The notes under the pieces: generated by a model
The model's input: only the letters and a program-made list of their open reading frames with translations
Database searches by the model: none
Told to the model about the DNA's origin: nothing
Shown here: one piece after another, positions 38,201 through 44,675 of the stretch
Layout: the number at the start of each line of letters is the position of its first letter
Numbering within the stretch: the first letter of the stretch is position 1
Position numbers and translations under genes: made by a program
Source of the DNA: Knoellia flava TL1
GTDB lineage: Bacteria; Actinomycetota; Actinomycetes; Actinomycetales; Dermatophilaceae
Assembly: GCF_000768675.1 (NCBI RefSeq)
Contig: NZ_AVPI01000034.1
Location: forward strand, 27,697 to 91,696
Length of the DNA stretch: 64,000 nt
Reading direction: 5' to 3'

Positions 38201-38886
38201 ACGAGCGCGTCCTGCCGGCCACGCACGGCTACTTCCTCGAGACGACGTGGCGGATGCACCCGGCCCTCACCGAGCCGGTGTCGCGCCTCGCCTACGAGGG
38301 CCGCCTGCTCTCGCACGAGGACCGGACGGCCAAACGGACCCTCGAGGGCGTCGAGCCCGGGCTTCACGTGCGCCTCGTCGAGCACCGTGACCGGGCGCAG
38401 TGGTCGCCCGAGGAGGCTGACGTCGTCGTCGGGCTCGTCCGTGACCACGTGGGCCGGTCGTGGCAGACGTCGCCCGACGAGGACCCCCGGCCGCTCGGGC
38501 AGGGCGACATCCTCGTCATCACCCCCTACAACGCCCAGGTGGGCACCCTCCGCTCGGCGCTCGACGCCGCCGGCTTCGAGGACGTCTCGGTGGGAACGGT
38601 CGACAAGTTCCAGGGCCGCGAAGCACCCGTCGCCATCGTGTCCATGGCGGCCTCCGCCCACGCCGACGTGCCACGTGGCATCGGCTTCCTCCTCGACCGG
38701 CACCGGCTCAACGTCGCGGTCTCGCGAGCCAAGCACGCGGCATACCTCGTCCGTTCGAGCGTGCTCACGGACTTCGCACCGCGCACGCCGGACGAGCTCA
38801 TCGCTCTCGGCGCCTTCCTCGGGCTGTGCGAGCGGGCCGTGTCGCAGGAGCTTGCGCACCCGGACGCGTCGACCCCTTCTGCATGA
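35275..38886 (+). CDS. TM0106-family RecB-like nuclease fused to SF1 helicase
   Basis: 1203 residues. The N-terminal third is RecB-like PD-(D/E)XK nuclease: HADFLERTPEGWLVCDTKLA holds the D...D-x-K core and a Cys pair (CGRCEVCEAEAEA) hints at an Fe-S or zinc site. The middle has an RNase H-like/Dna2-type region (FFDFEGDP, DYNEEDCVSTLLL). The C-terminal part is an SF1 helicase with Walker A QGPPGTGKTYVA (about 805), Walker B VIDEAGQYS (about 915), the LLGDPQQLPQV motif and VSRAKHAAYLVR. It is probably a DNA repair or processing enzyme; related families also act in phage defence. It is not obviously in an operon. Confidence 0.85.
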   Translation: MFLLRDDGRLVLSPSDLRLASQCEFALVRELDVTLGRVPRPQTADEAMLERLKELGDAHERQELLRLSAAHPGRVRQFPRPAYDLASLTAAHDTTITTLRGDDTDVVFQATFFDGGLVGHADFLERTPEGWLVCDTKLARHASVPALLQIAAYAAQLRSAGIETAPVARLVLGSGQSTDHLLDDILPVHAARRTRLDEVLDEHRSDDGSARWGDERWLACGRCEVCEAEAEAARDVLLVAGVRLPQRRRLMEAGVRTIDDLAVRTEPVPDVRESTLARLREQARLQLVQESDPQGRVVAEVVSAAALQAMPEPSDGDIFFDFEGDPLWRERGSSDWGLEYLFGLVEVDGVDVAAGEKPRFVTFWAHDREQEKQALVDFVAYLHERRRTWPDLHVYHYAPYEKSALLRLAARHGVCEDDIDQFLREGVFVDLYAVVRSAVRVSQRSYSIKKLEPLYMGSRTAGVAKGDDSIVAYHRYVLATEMDDHATADREIRDIADYNEEDCVSTLLLRNWLLERRVETEATASSANGATAAPLAGDGSLPNVDTQVPSDSRLALLELERLLRATVDGVKPQDRTPEQQTVAMVAATLLFHAREDKPFWWKHFDRLRLPVSEWMSDPGVFVIESSELQEPWRRDTPRQRPRRTIVVKGEPMGGVLLGPGSDVSAVYGCPPPLGVEALPGHLNAKSSATVRVIGAEDVVAPNGHVHQVLTLEELMPKDGDEHDCVPVALVPSGIVRTTNIDAALERLARRVQSSLPDLPAGAGVDVLLRRPPRLRSGRPLPAVGDGDDRHVRAIEEALLDLDRSALSVQGPPGTGKTYVASQVIASLVREHGWRVGVCAQSHAAIENVLAAVVEAGVAPEQVAKMTKERAEPPWTDLASADDLAGFAAEQEGGYVIGGTAWDLTNPKRVQPGQLDLLVIDEAGQYSLAKTLAVSESADRLLLLGDPQQLPQVSQGTHPEPVDDSALGWVIRAEREDERVLPATHGYFLETTWRMHPALTEPVSRLAYEGRLLSHEDRTAKRTLEGVEPGLHVRLVEHRDRAQWSPEEADVVVGLVRDHVGRSWQTSPDEDPRPLGQGDILVITPYNAQVGTLRSALDAAGFEDVSVGTVDKFQGREAPVAIVSMAASAHADVPRGIGFLLDRHRLNVAVSRAKHAAYLVRSSVLTDFAPRTPDELIALGAFLGLCERAVSQELAHPDASTPSA

Positions 38887-39099
38887 CGCGAAGGTTGCAC
38901 CCGGTCCTTCTCGTGCTCTGAGCGTGTCCCCCGCATCGATGAGTGCGGGTGGTCCTGGTTCGAGGGCTCGTGACGCGTCATGGCCTGCGCCCATTGGCGT
39001 CTTCATCGGTGTGAGCGGGAGATGGCGCGACGTCCCCCTCCACGCCACGGACGGAACCAACGCCACGGGGCCCACAGGCGCCCCATGAAGGAGTACGTC

Positions 39100-39642
39100 A
39101 TGTTGAAGTCCAAGTTCGTCGGAACCGGGACCGCGGTCCTTCTCGTCGGAGCCCTCGGTGCCGGTCCCGGGGTGGCAGCCGCCAGCGCTGCACCCACCTC
39201 CAAGGCCGTCGCCGCCGCCCAGCCGGCCGCCACGACGCTGCCCGTCACGGGCACCTTGCCCAACGGCACTGCCTTCACCGGCGCACTGAGCAACCTCACG
39301 ACGAGCGTCGTGAACGGTGTCGTTCAGCTGTCCGGCACGATCACCGGCACGGGCCTGCCCCCCGGCGGCACGACCTTCACCGCGCCGATCCAGGACATCG
39401 CCGCTGCCGGACCCGGCGGGTGCAGCATCCTCAACCTCGACCTGGGCCCGCTCAACCTCGACCTCCTCGGCCTCGTCATCGACCTGGCCCCGGTGTCCCT
39501 CGACATCACGGCGGTCCCCGGAGCCGGCAAGCTGCTCGGCAACCTGCTGTGCGCCGTCGCCGGTCTGCTCGACAACACCGGCAGCCCGCTCGGTGGCATC
39601 GCGGCGCTGCTCAACCGCCTGCTCACCGGTCTCGGTCTCTGA
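39100..39642 (+). CDS. Secreted hydrophobic protein of unknown function
   Basis: 180 residues. Signal peptide MLKSKFVGTGTAVLLVGALG with cleavage near AAASA-APTS. The mature part has an N-terminal beta-rich section (TGTLPNGTAFTGALSNL, VNGVVQLSGTITGTGLPPGG) and a Leu-rich C-terminal half with two Cys (GGCSILNLDLGPLNLDLLGL and GNLLCAVAGLLD). Similar uncharacterised proteins occur widely in Actinobacteria. AAGGAG at 39088-39093 selects the ATG at 39100 rather than 39085. It precedes a distantly similar gene at 39729. Confidence 0.75.
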   Translation: MLKSKFVGTGTAVLLVGALGAGPGVAAASAAPTSKAVAAAQPAATTLPVTGTLPNGTAFTGALSNLTTSVVNGVVQLSGTITGTGLPPGGTTFTAPIQDIAAAGPGGCSILNLDLGPLNLDLLGLVIDLAPVSLDITAVPGAGKLLGNLLCAVAGLLDNTGSPLGGIAALLNRLLTGLGL

Positions 39643-39728
39643 CGACCCTCCCGATCCCTCCACCGCGGTGGCGCCGGTCCTCCCGCCGGCGCCACCGCAC
39701 CATCGACCACCGCCCCTGGAGGCGAGTG

Positions 39729-40169
39729 ATGACCGTGATCGCCTTCCGGCCCAGGCCGCGAGCCGGCGGCCCGCGGCTCGACCAGTTCGAGGACGCGCCG
39801 TTCACCGGGACCTTCCGCACACCACTGGGACGGCTCTCGACGGTCGAGGGGCGTCTGCGTGTGCAGCGCCTCGTCCTCGTCCCGTCGGGCGTCTTCGTCA
39901 CCGGCGTCTTCGTCGCCGAGCTGCGCGAGGCCGACGGCACGTTCATCGGCATCGACAGCCGGAGGGCCACCGTGCCGGCCGACCTCGTCCGCCGGGACGA
40001 CGGCCTCCGACCGGTCGTCCGGGCCACGCGGCTCAGCCTCATGGGCCTCGAGCTGCAGATCGCCCCGTTCCCCGTCGACCCGCGGCTCACCCTGACCGAT
40101 GACCGCACGGCTCCCGCCCGGGGTGAGGGGCCGTCACCCCGCCGGGGGCACCTCCGGCCGGCACCGTGA
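39729..40169 (+). CDS. Small protein, distant relative of the preceding secreted protein
   Basis: 146 residues, no signal peptide. The core TGTFRTPLGRLSTVEGRLRV, GVFVTGVFVAELREADGTF and LSLMGLELQIAPFPVDP mirrors the order of motifs in the gene just upstream (TGT..., VSGTITG..., LLGLVIDLAPVSLDI), suggesting a shared fold without the export signal. Function unknown. ATG at 39729 has GGAGG seven bases upstream. The next small frame overlaps its stop by four bases. Confidence 0.6.
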   Translation: MTVIAFRPRPRAGGPRLDQFEDAPFTGTFRTPLGRLSTVEGRLRVQRLVLVPSGVFVTGVFVAELREADGTFIGIDSRRATVPADLVRRDDGLRPVVRATRLSLMGLELQIAPFPVDPRLTLTDDRTAPARGEGPSPRRGHLRPAP

Positions 40170-40441
40170 AGATCGTCGCCCTGACGAGCCCACTCCTCGT
40201 GCTCGTCCTCGTCCAGGCTCTCCACCACCTCGAGGTGTGGGCGGGTCGGGGCGGCGGCCGGAGGCGGTCTGCCGAACCGGACCGGACCATCTCACCCCAT
40301 GACAGGACACCCCGTGCACCAGCACCTCCCGACCCACCACGACGACGGCTGCGAGCAGCCACTGTCACGGGAGACCCCACCCCCGCCCGGCTACGAGCCG
40401 CCCTTGGAGGACAGCCCCCTGCTCGACCACCTCGCGGATGA
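40166..40441 (+). CDS. Possible small membrane protein
   Basis: 91 residues if real. The GTG overlaps the previous stop (GTGA), as coupled genes do. The first 25 residues form one hydrophobic segment (VALTSPLLVLVLVQALHHLE), followed by an Arg/Pro-rich tail with poorer codon quality. A second candidate frame (40299-40475) overlaps it, so at most one is likely complete. Tentative. Confidence 0.35.
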   Translation: MKIVALTSPLLVLVLVQALHHLEVWAGRGGGRRRSAEPDRTISPHDRTPRAPAPPDPPRRRLRAATVTGDPTPARLRAALGGQPPARPPRG

Positions 40442-40475
40442 CGAGGTCGACGTCGCAGCAGGTGAGAGCCCCTGA
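40299..40475 (+). CDS. Possible 58-residue acidic/His-rich peptide
   Basis: A frame too short for standard gene calls. It encodes MTGHPVHQHLPTHHDDG, then a Pro-rich middle and an acidic end (DHLADDEVDVAAGE). About 84 percent of third codon positions are G or C, similar to real genes nearby. There is no clear ribosome-binding site. It ends about 30 bases before the sigma-RsbT fusion gene. Low certainty. Confidence 0.3.
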   Translation: MTGHPVHQHLPTHHDDGCEQPLSRETPPPPGYEPPLEDSPLLDHLADDEVDVAAGESP

Positions 40476-40505
40476 CCGGTTGCTGCGAAGCGTAGGGTCG
40501 CACGG

Positions 40506-41588
40506 GTGAGCCCAGCGGAGGCGATGCCAGAGCCGCCGGAGGGGAGCCACGACGTCGACGTCGAGGCCCTCCTGCCGATGCTCCGCCGCATCGTCGGGGC
40601 CAGGATGGGCGACCACCCGTCGGCCGAGGACGTCGTCCAAGAGGCGGTGGCCCGCGTGCTCGCCGCGCAGGACCGGATCGAGCCCCGCACGCTCGAGGCC
40701 TACGCGATCCGCACGGTCCGCAACGTCATGGCCTCGGTGTGGCGTCGCGACGACACCGACGCACGCAACCGGCACCGCACCCACGACCCCAGCCGACCGG
40801 AGGACGGCGAGGAGATCGTCGTCGCCTCCGAGGAGAGGTCCGCGATGACCGAGGCGCTCGCGCGCCTCTCCGACCGGGAGCGGGAGCTGCTGCTGGCCCA
40901 CGAGGTGAGTGGTCACTCCACGAAGGGGCTCGGCGAGGCCACCGGCAGCTCACCCGGAGCCGTCGCGGCCCAGCTGGCCAGGACGCGCGCCCGCCTGCGG
41001 GTCGAGTACCTCCTCGTCCTCGAGGACGTCGAACCGCCGACCGAGCAGTGCCGCCCCGTGCTGCTCGCGCTCTCGGCCGCGGACCGGCGCCGGCAACGTG
41101 AGCTGGACGCACCACGGCACCTGCTCGAGTGCCCCACCTGTGCGCGGCTCAGCGAGCCGCTCCTCGGACGGACGCTTCCCCGACAGGACGAGGTGCACGT
41201 CCCGATCAGCGGAGACCCGGACATCGTCGCCGCGCGACAGGCCGCGAGGGAGCTCGCGGCCGACGCCGGGGTGACGGGCACCGACCTCACGATGCTGGCG
41301 ACAGCGGTCTCCGAGGTCGCCCGCAACATCGTCCGCTTCGCCGGCAACGGTGAGGTGACGATCGAGCTCGTCGAGCGTCCGCGGGCCGGCATCCGGGTCG
41401 TCGCCCGCGACACCGGACCCGGGATCCCCGACGTCGACGAGGCGCTGCGCGACGGGTTCAGCACCTACAACGGCCTCGGGCTGGGCCTGCCCGGCGCTCG
41501 GCGGCTCATGGACGAGTTCGCCGTCGAGTCGGTCAGCGGCCACGGCACGACTGTCACGATGACCAAGTGGTTCGAGAGGAAGGCATGA
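40506..41588 (+). CDS. ECF-type sigma factor fused to a zinc-finger motif and an RsbT-like kinase
   Basis: 360 residues in one uninterrupted frame. Residues 20-82 are sigma region 2 (EDVVQEAVARVL, YAIRTVRNVMASVWRR). Residues 112-168 are sigma region 4 (LARLSDRERELLL, GSSPGAVAAQLARTRARLR). Residues 182-212 contain C182, H205, C209 and C212 in the C-x22-H-x3-C-x2-C pattern of zinc anti-sigma factors. Residues 230-358 are an RsbT-type ATPase: VSEVARNI (N box), DTGPGIPD and DGFSTYNGLGLGLPGARRLMDEF. RsbT normally is a separate switch kinase of the stressosome. The start is GTG at 40506. It is followed two bases later by rsbR, then rsbS. I infer that the stressosome partners act directly on this sigma factor. 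Confidence 0.9.
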   Translation: MSPAEAMPEPPEGSHDVDVEALLPMLRRIVGARMGDHPSAEDVVQEAVARVLAAQDRIEPRTLEAYAIRTVRNVMASVWRRDDTDARNRHRTHDPSRPEDGEEIVVASEERSAMTEALARLSDRERELLLAHEVSGHSTKGLGEATGSSPGAVAAQLARTRARLRVEYLLVLEDVEPPTEQCRPVLLALSAADRRRQRELDAPRHLLECPTCARLSEPLLGRTLPRQDEVHVPISGDPDIVAARQAARELAADAGVTGTDLTMLATAVSEVARNIVRFAGNGEVTIELVERPRAGIRVVARDTGPGIPDVDEALRDGFSTYNGLGLGLPGARRLMDEFAVESVSGHGTTVTMTKWFERKA

Positions 41589-41589
41589 G

Positions 41590-42483
41590 ATGAGCGACCC
41601 CAACCCGGACCAGCGCACCGCGGACGAGGTGTCCGTCGAGGCTCAGCAGCTGCTGCCGCAGCTGGTGGCGCACCTGAGGGAGCACCGCGCCACCCTGCGC
41701 GACGCGTGGGTCGGGCGCATTCGTGACGCCCACCTCCTCGAGGCGATGACACCGCAGGAGATGGCCGCGGAGACGACGTCCGTCTACGACAACTACGTCG
41801 AGGTCCTCGAGACCGGCAGCGTCGAGGCCCTCCAGCACTACGCGCGCGACCTGTCCGAGCGAATCATCCCCCGCGGTGTCGAGACGCACGAGGTCGTCGG
41901 CATCGTGCTGCTCCTGCGAGACGTGCTCGCCCGCTCGCTCTTCGAGAAGTACCAGGGCGACGTCGCCCTGCTCAACCACGTCCTCGACGCCTACGAGCCG
42001 GCGGCCAACCGCATCGCCAACACGGTGGCGGTGAGCTTCGTCGACGAGCGCGAGCGCGTCATCCGTCAGCAGCAGGACGCGATCCGCGAGCTGTCCACCC
42101 CCGTGCTGCCGGTCCGCGAGCGTCTCCTCATCCTGCCGATCATCGGTGTCCTCGACAGCGAGCGGGCCAAGCAGCTCACGGTCCAGCTCCTCGGCGGCAT
42201 CCGGACGCACCGGGCCAAGGTCGTCGTCATCGACATCACCGGTGCCCCCGACGTCGACCAGACGGTGGCGAACCACCTGGTGCAGACCGTCGACGCCTCC
42301 CGGCTCATGGGTGCGAGCGTCATCATCACCGGCCTCTCGCCGACGATCGCGCAGACTCTCGTCACGATCGGCGTGGACCTCAGCAAAATGAACACGATCG
42401 GCGACCTGCAGGGCGGGCTCGAGGAGGCCGAGCGTCTCCTCGGATACCACGTCTCCCGCAAGGAGGTGACGGACGGCTCGTGA
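41590..42483 (+). CDS. rsbR: RsbR-type stressosome scaffold protein
   Basis: 297 residues. The N-terminal 150 residues resemble the RsbRD sensory helical domain (HREHRATLRDAWVGRI-like segment, EVVGIVLLLRDVLARSLF). A linker helix (VIRQQQDAIRELSTPVLPVRE) precedes a STAS domain (180-285) with VVVIDITGAPDVDQTVANHL and GLSPTIAQTLVTIGVDL. Threonines at 217 and 225 lie in the region phosphorylated by RsbT in RsbR proteins. RsbR and RsbS co-assemble into the stressosome shell that holds RsbT. It starts just after the sigma-RsbT fusion, and its stop overlaps the rsbS start (GTGA). Confidence 0.9.
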   Translation: MSDPNPDQRTADEVSVEAQQLLPQLVAHLREHRATLRDAWVGRIRDAHLLEAMTPQEMAAETTSVYDNYVEVLETGSVEALQHYARDLSERIIPRGVETHEVVGIVLLLRDVLARSLFEKYQGDVALLNHVLDAYEPAANRIANTVAVSFVDERERVIRQQQDAIRELSTPVLPVRERLLILPIIGVLDSERAKQLTVQLLGGIRTHRAKVVVIDITGAPDVDQTVANHLVQTVDASRLMGASVIITGLSPTIAQTLVTIGVDLSKMNTIGDLQGGLEEAERLLGYHVSRKEVTDGS

Positions 42484-42875
42484 GCTCCGGACCGGCACTC
42501 GTCTCGATCCTGCGACAGGGGGACATCCTCGTCGCGTCGGTCCACACTGCCCTGGACGACGCGGAGATGGTCCGCTTCCAGGAGGATCTCGTCGAGCAGA
42601 TCGGTCAGTACAGGGCGCGCGGCGTCATCATCGACGTCGCCGCCCTCGACGTCATCGACAGCTTCGCCGCCAACACGCTGCGGTCCATCGCCGACATCGC
42701 CCGCCTGCGAGGAGCGCACACCGTCATCGTCGGCATCCAGCCCGACGTCGCCTTCGCGATGGTCAGCCTGGGCATGGGTCTCGCGGGGGTCACCACGGCT
42801 CTCGACCTCGAGGAGGGCCTCGCCCACCTGGCCGGCATACGGGCAGGCACCCGGAGTGGGCCGAGCGGTGGGTGA
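42480..42875 (+). CDS. rsbS: RsbS-type STAS protein
   Basis: 131 residues, a single STAS domain. The segment VIIDVAALDVIDSFAANTL places Ser61 at the position phosphorylated by RsbT in RsbS. The rest (IADIARLRGAHTVIVGIQPDVAFAMVSLGMGL) matches the family closely. RsbS binds RsbR and RsbT, and its phosphorylation releases RsbT. The GTG overlaps the rsbR stop by four bases, and the end overlaps the next gene by 20 bases, so the four genes form a tight operon. Confidence 0.92.
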   Translation: MSSGPALVSILRQGDILVASVHTALDDAEMVRFQEDLVEQIGQYRARGVIIDVAALDVIDSFAANTLRSIADIARLRGAHTVIVGIQPDVAFAMVSLGMGLAGVTTALDLEEGLAHLAGIRAGTRSGPSGG

Positions 42876-43167
42876 GCTCGAGGACCTGACGCGCGACTAC
42901 CGCGTGGCGTTCCAGCGCTACCTGCCGCAGCGCAGCGAGGCCGCGCTCACGCTCGGCTACGAGCTCGGGAGGTCTGCGGTCGACCGCGGCACCAGCCCGC
43001 TCGAACTCGTCGACGTCCACCACGTCGTGCTCTCCGAGGTCCTCGCCGACGTGCGCGAGGACCGGACGCAGGAGGTCGTCGCGGCCGCGGCGGAGTTCCT
43101 CCGTGAGGTGCTCGCGACCCTCGACATGGTGCAGCGTGGCATCCGTGCGGAGGACGAGGGCCCCTAG
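42856..43167 (+). CDS. Stand-alone RsbU N-terminal domain protein
   Basis: 103 residues matching only the helical N-terminal domain of the RsbU phosphatase: DYRVAFQRYLPQRSEAALTLGYELGR, SPLELVDVHHVVL and AAAEFLREVLATLDM. In RsbU this domain binds RsbT and switches on the attached PP2C phosphatase. Here no phosphatase domain follows, and none is nearby. It may be a decoy or adaptor that binds the RsbT domain of the sigma fusion. The start is GTG at 42856 or 42868, overlapping rsbS. Its TAG stop lies within a CTAG shared with the convergent gene's stop. Confidence 0.75.
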   Translation: MGRAVGELEDLTRDYRVAFQRYLPQRSEAALTLGYELGRSAVDRGTSPLELVDVHHVVLSEVLADVREDRTQEVVAAAAEFLREVLATLDMVQRGIRAEDEGP

Positions 43168-44189
43168 CGCCGGACCGAGCCCGGCCCGTCGTCCGGCACC
43201 GGCGGGTCGAGCGGGCGCTCGAAGTCGACGTCGATCTGCTGGTACTGCTTGAACCGGCCGATCCGCGCCTGCTGTGCATAGGCGCGCCGGTCACCGTCGG
43301 TGAGGTCGACGTCGTCGGTGAAGGGGGTGAGCAGCGCGCGCGGGTGCAGGTGGTGGGCCCGCACGACGTCGGCTTCGGCGAAGAAGACCGCCCCGAACGC
43401 CGCGAGGTGGAGGAAGGCGAAGAGACCGATGACGAGCCCGAAGACGCCGTTGGTCGCCGACGTCGAGCTGATCGCACGCTCGACGAAGCCGACGCCGTAG
43501 TACTGGAGTCCCTGCCACGTGAGCGCCGCGCCGATGGCACCGACGGCGACCTGCTTGAGTCCGAGGTCGAGCGCGACGGCCCGCCGCATCCCGAGCCCGA
43601 ACGCCAGCGCGGTGAAGAGGAACGTCGCCACCGTGACCGCAACCCGGGTCGTCAGCGGGTACTCATTGATCGCCCGGGCGCTGATGACCGAGACGGCGGT
43701 GGTGAGCACGACGAAGAGCAGGATCGTCAGGAGCAGGAGGAAGCTGCGTCCTCGGGCGTGGAACGGGTTGGGACGCGAGTTGCGGGGCACGCCCCACACC
43801 GTGTTCATGGCGTACTGGAAGGCCTGGCCGACCCCGAGACCGCCATACAGCGCGACGACGCTGCTGATGACGATGCCGGTCGCGCTGCCGCGCAACGTCT
43901 GCGGCTCACCCAGCTGGGCGCCGATGACCGGGATCTCGGACAGGGCCGAGTCGAGCAGTCGCTCCTGGAGGTCGGGGTAGCTCGACAGGACGAAGCTGAG
44001 GACGGTCGTGAAGATGAGCAGCAGCGGGAAGAAGGAGAGGAACGCGTAGTAGGCGATGAGCCCCACGAGGTAGCCGGCCTGGTCGTCGAAGAACTTGTAG
44101 ACGACCGCGAGCGGGTAGCCCACGACTGGGTGCTTGCGCTGGAATCGGTCCAGCGAGTCGACGACGCCCACCCGCGCATTCGACCACAC
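43164..44189 (-). CDS. YihY/BrkB-family inner-membrane protein
   Basis: 341 residues with six membrane helices typical of YihY. Markers are LVGLIAYYAFLSFFPLLLIF at the N-terminus, ALYGGLGVGQAFQYAMNTVWGVPR, and GVFGLVIGLFAFLHLAAFGAVFFAEADVVRAHH near the end. Members were once called ribonuclease BN in error; function is unresolved. GTG at 44189 is the first in-frame start; a second GTG at 44171 is equally plausible. It is convergent with the stressosome operon. Confidence 0.88.
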   Translation of the reverse strand: MWSNARVGVVDSLDRFQRKHPVVGYPLAVVYKFFDDQAGYLVGLIAYYAFLSFFPLLLIFTTVLSFVLSSYPDLQERLLDSALSEIPVIGAQLGEPQTLRGSATGIVISSVVALYGGLGVGQAFQYAMNTVWGVPRNSRPNPFHARGRSFLLLLTILLFVVLTTAVSVISARAINEYPLTTRVAVTVATFLFTALAFGLGMRRAVALDLGLKQVAVGAIGAALTWQGLQYYGVGFVERAISSTSATNGVFGLVIGLFAFLHLAAFGAVFFAEADVVRAHHLHPRALLTPFTDDVDLTDGDRRAYAQQARIGRFKQYQQIDVDFERPLDPPVPDDGPGSVRR

Positions 44190-44243
44190 CGCTGGCTATC
44201 GACAGCGGTGCCGCTCCTGCGATGGACTCGCGCCGGGCGAGCC

Positions 44244-44501
44244 TCAGCGTCGCGTCGAGCGCTTCGAGCGCGTCTGCACTTGTGCCAGTCCGGCTGCTGC
44301 GACTCCGGCGAGCAGGACGAGGACGGCGCCGACCCTGAGCATCGACGGGCGCCCGTGGATGTCGGCGACGTAGATGGACAGCACGGCGCCGAACATGCCG
44401 TAGCCGAAGGCGAGCCACAGGACGGCGACCATGGCCCGGTCCATCACGAGACTCGCCGCTTGCGCCCGCGGGTGATCTGTTCGGTGGGTCATGTGGTTCA
44501 C
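44244..44501 (-). CDS. Small two-helix membrane protein
   Basis: 85 residues with two hydrophobic segments (MVAVLWLAFGYGMFGAVLSIYV and LRVGAVLVLLAGVAAAGLA) joined by DIHGRPSM, and a basic end (QTRSKRSTRR). No family is recognised. The ATG at 44501 or the one nine bases later could start it. It lies 54 bases upstream of the YihY gene on the same strand and may be co-transcribed with it. Confidence 0.55.
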   Translation of the reverse strand: MNHMTHRTDHPRAQAASLVMDRAMVAVLWLAFGYGMFGAVLSIYVADIHGRPSMLRVGAVLVLLAGVAAAGLAQVQTRSKRSTRR

Positions 44502-44543
44502 GCTGCCACGCGAGCGGACGGCATAGGACGTTCGGAGGGGGCC

Positions 44544-44630
44544 ATGTCGAATGACCCAGTCCTTTCGGACCAGACGCGGATCAAACGAAGTCCTTCGCCT
44601 GCGGATGCGGCGACCCCACGGTCACGATGA
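44544..44630 (+). CDS. Possible 28-residue leader peptide
   Basis: A short frame (MSNDPVLSDQTRIKR, then SPSPADAATPRSR) has a good GGAGG site five bases before its ATG and ends 45 bases before the response-regulator gene. It may be a leader or chance. It is too short for composition tests. Confidence 0.3.
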   Translation: MSNDPVLSDQTRIKRSPSPADAATPRSR

Positions 44631-44675
44631 GGGAGGGGCAGGCGCCGAAGGAGCGCCCCAAGGAGGGGGACGCTC

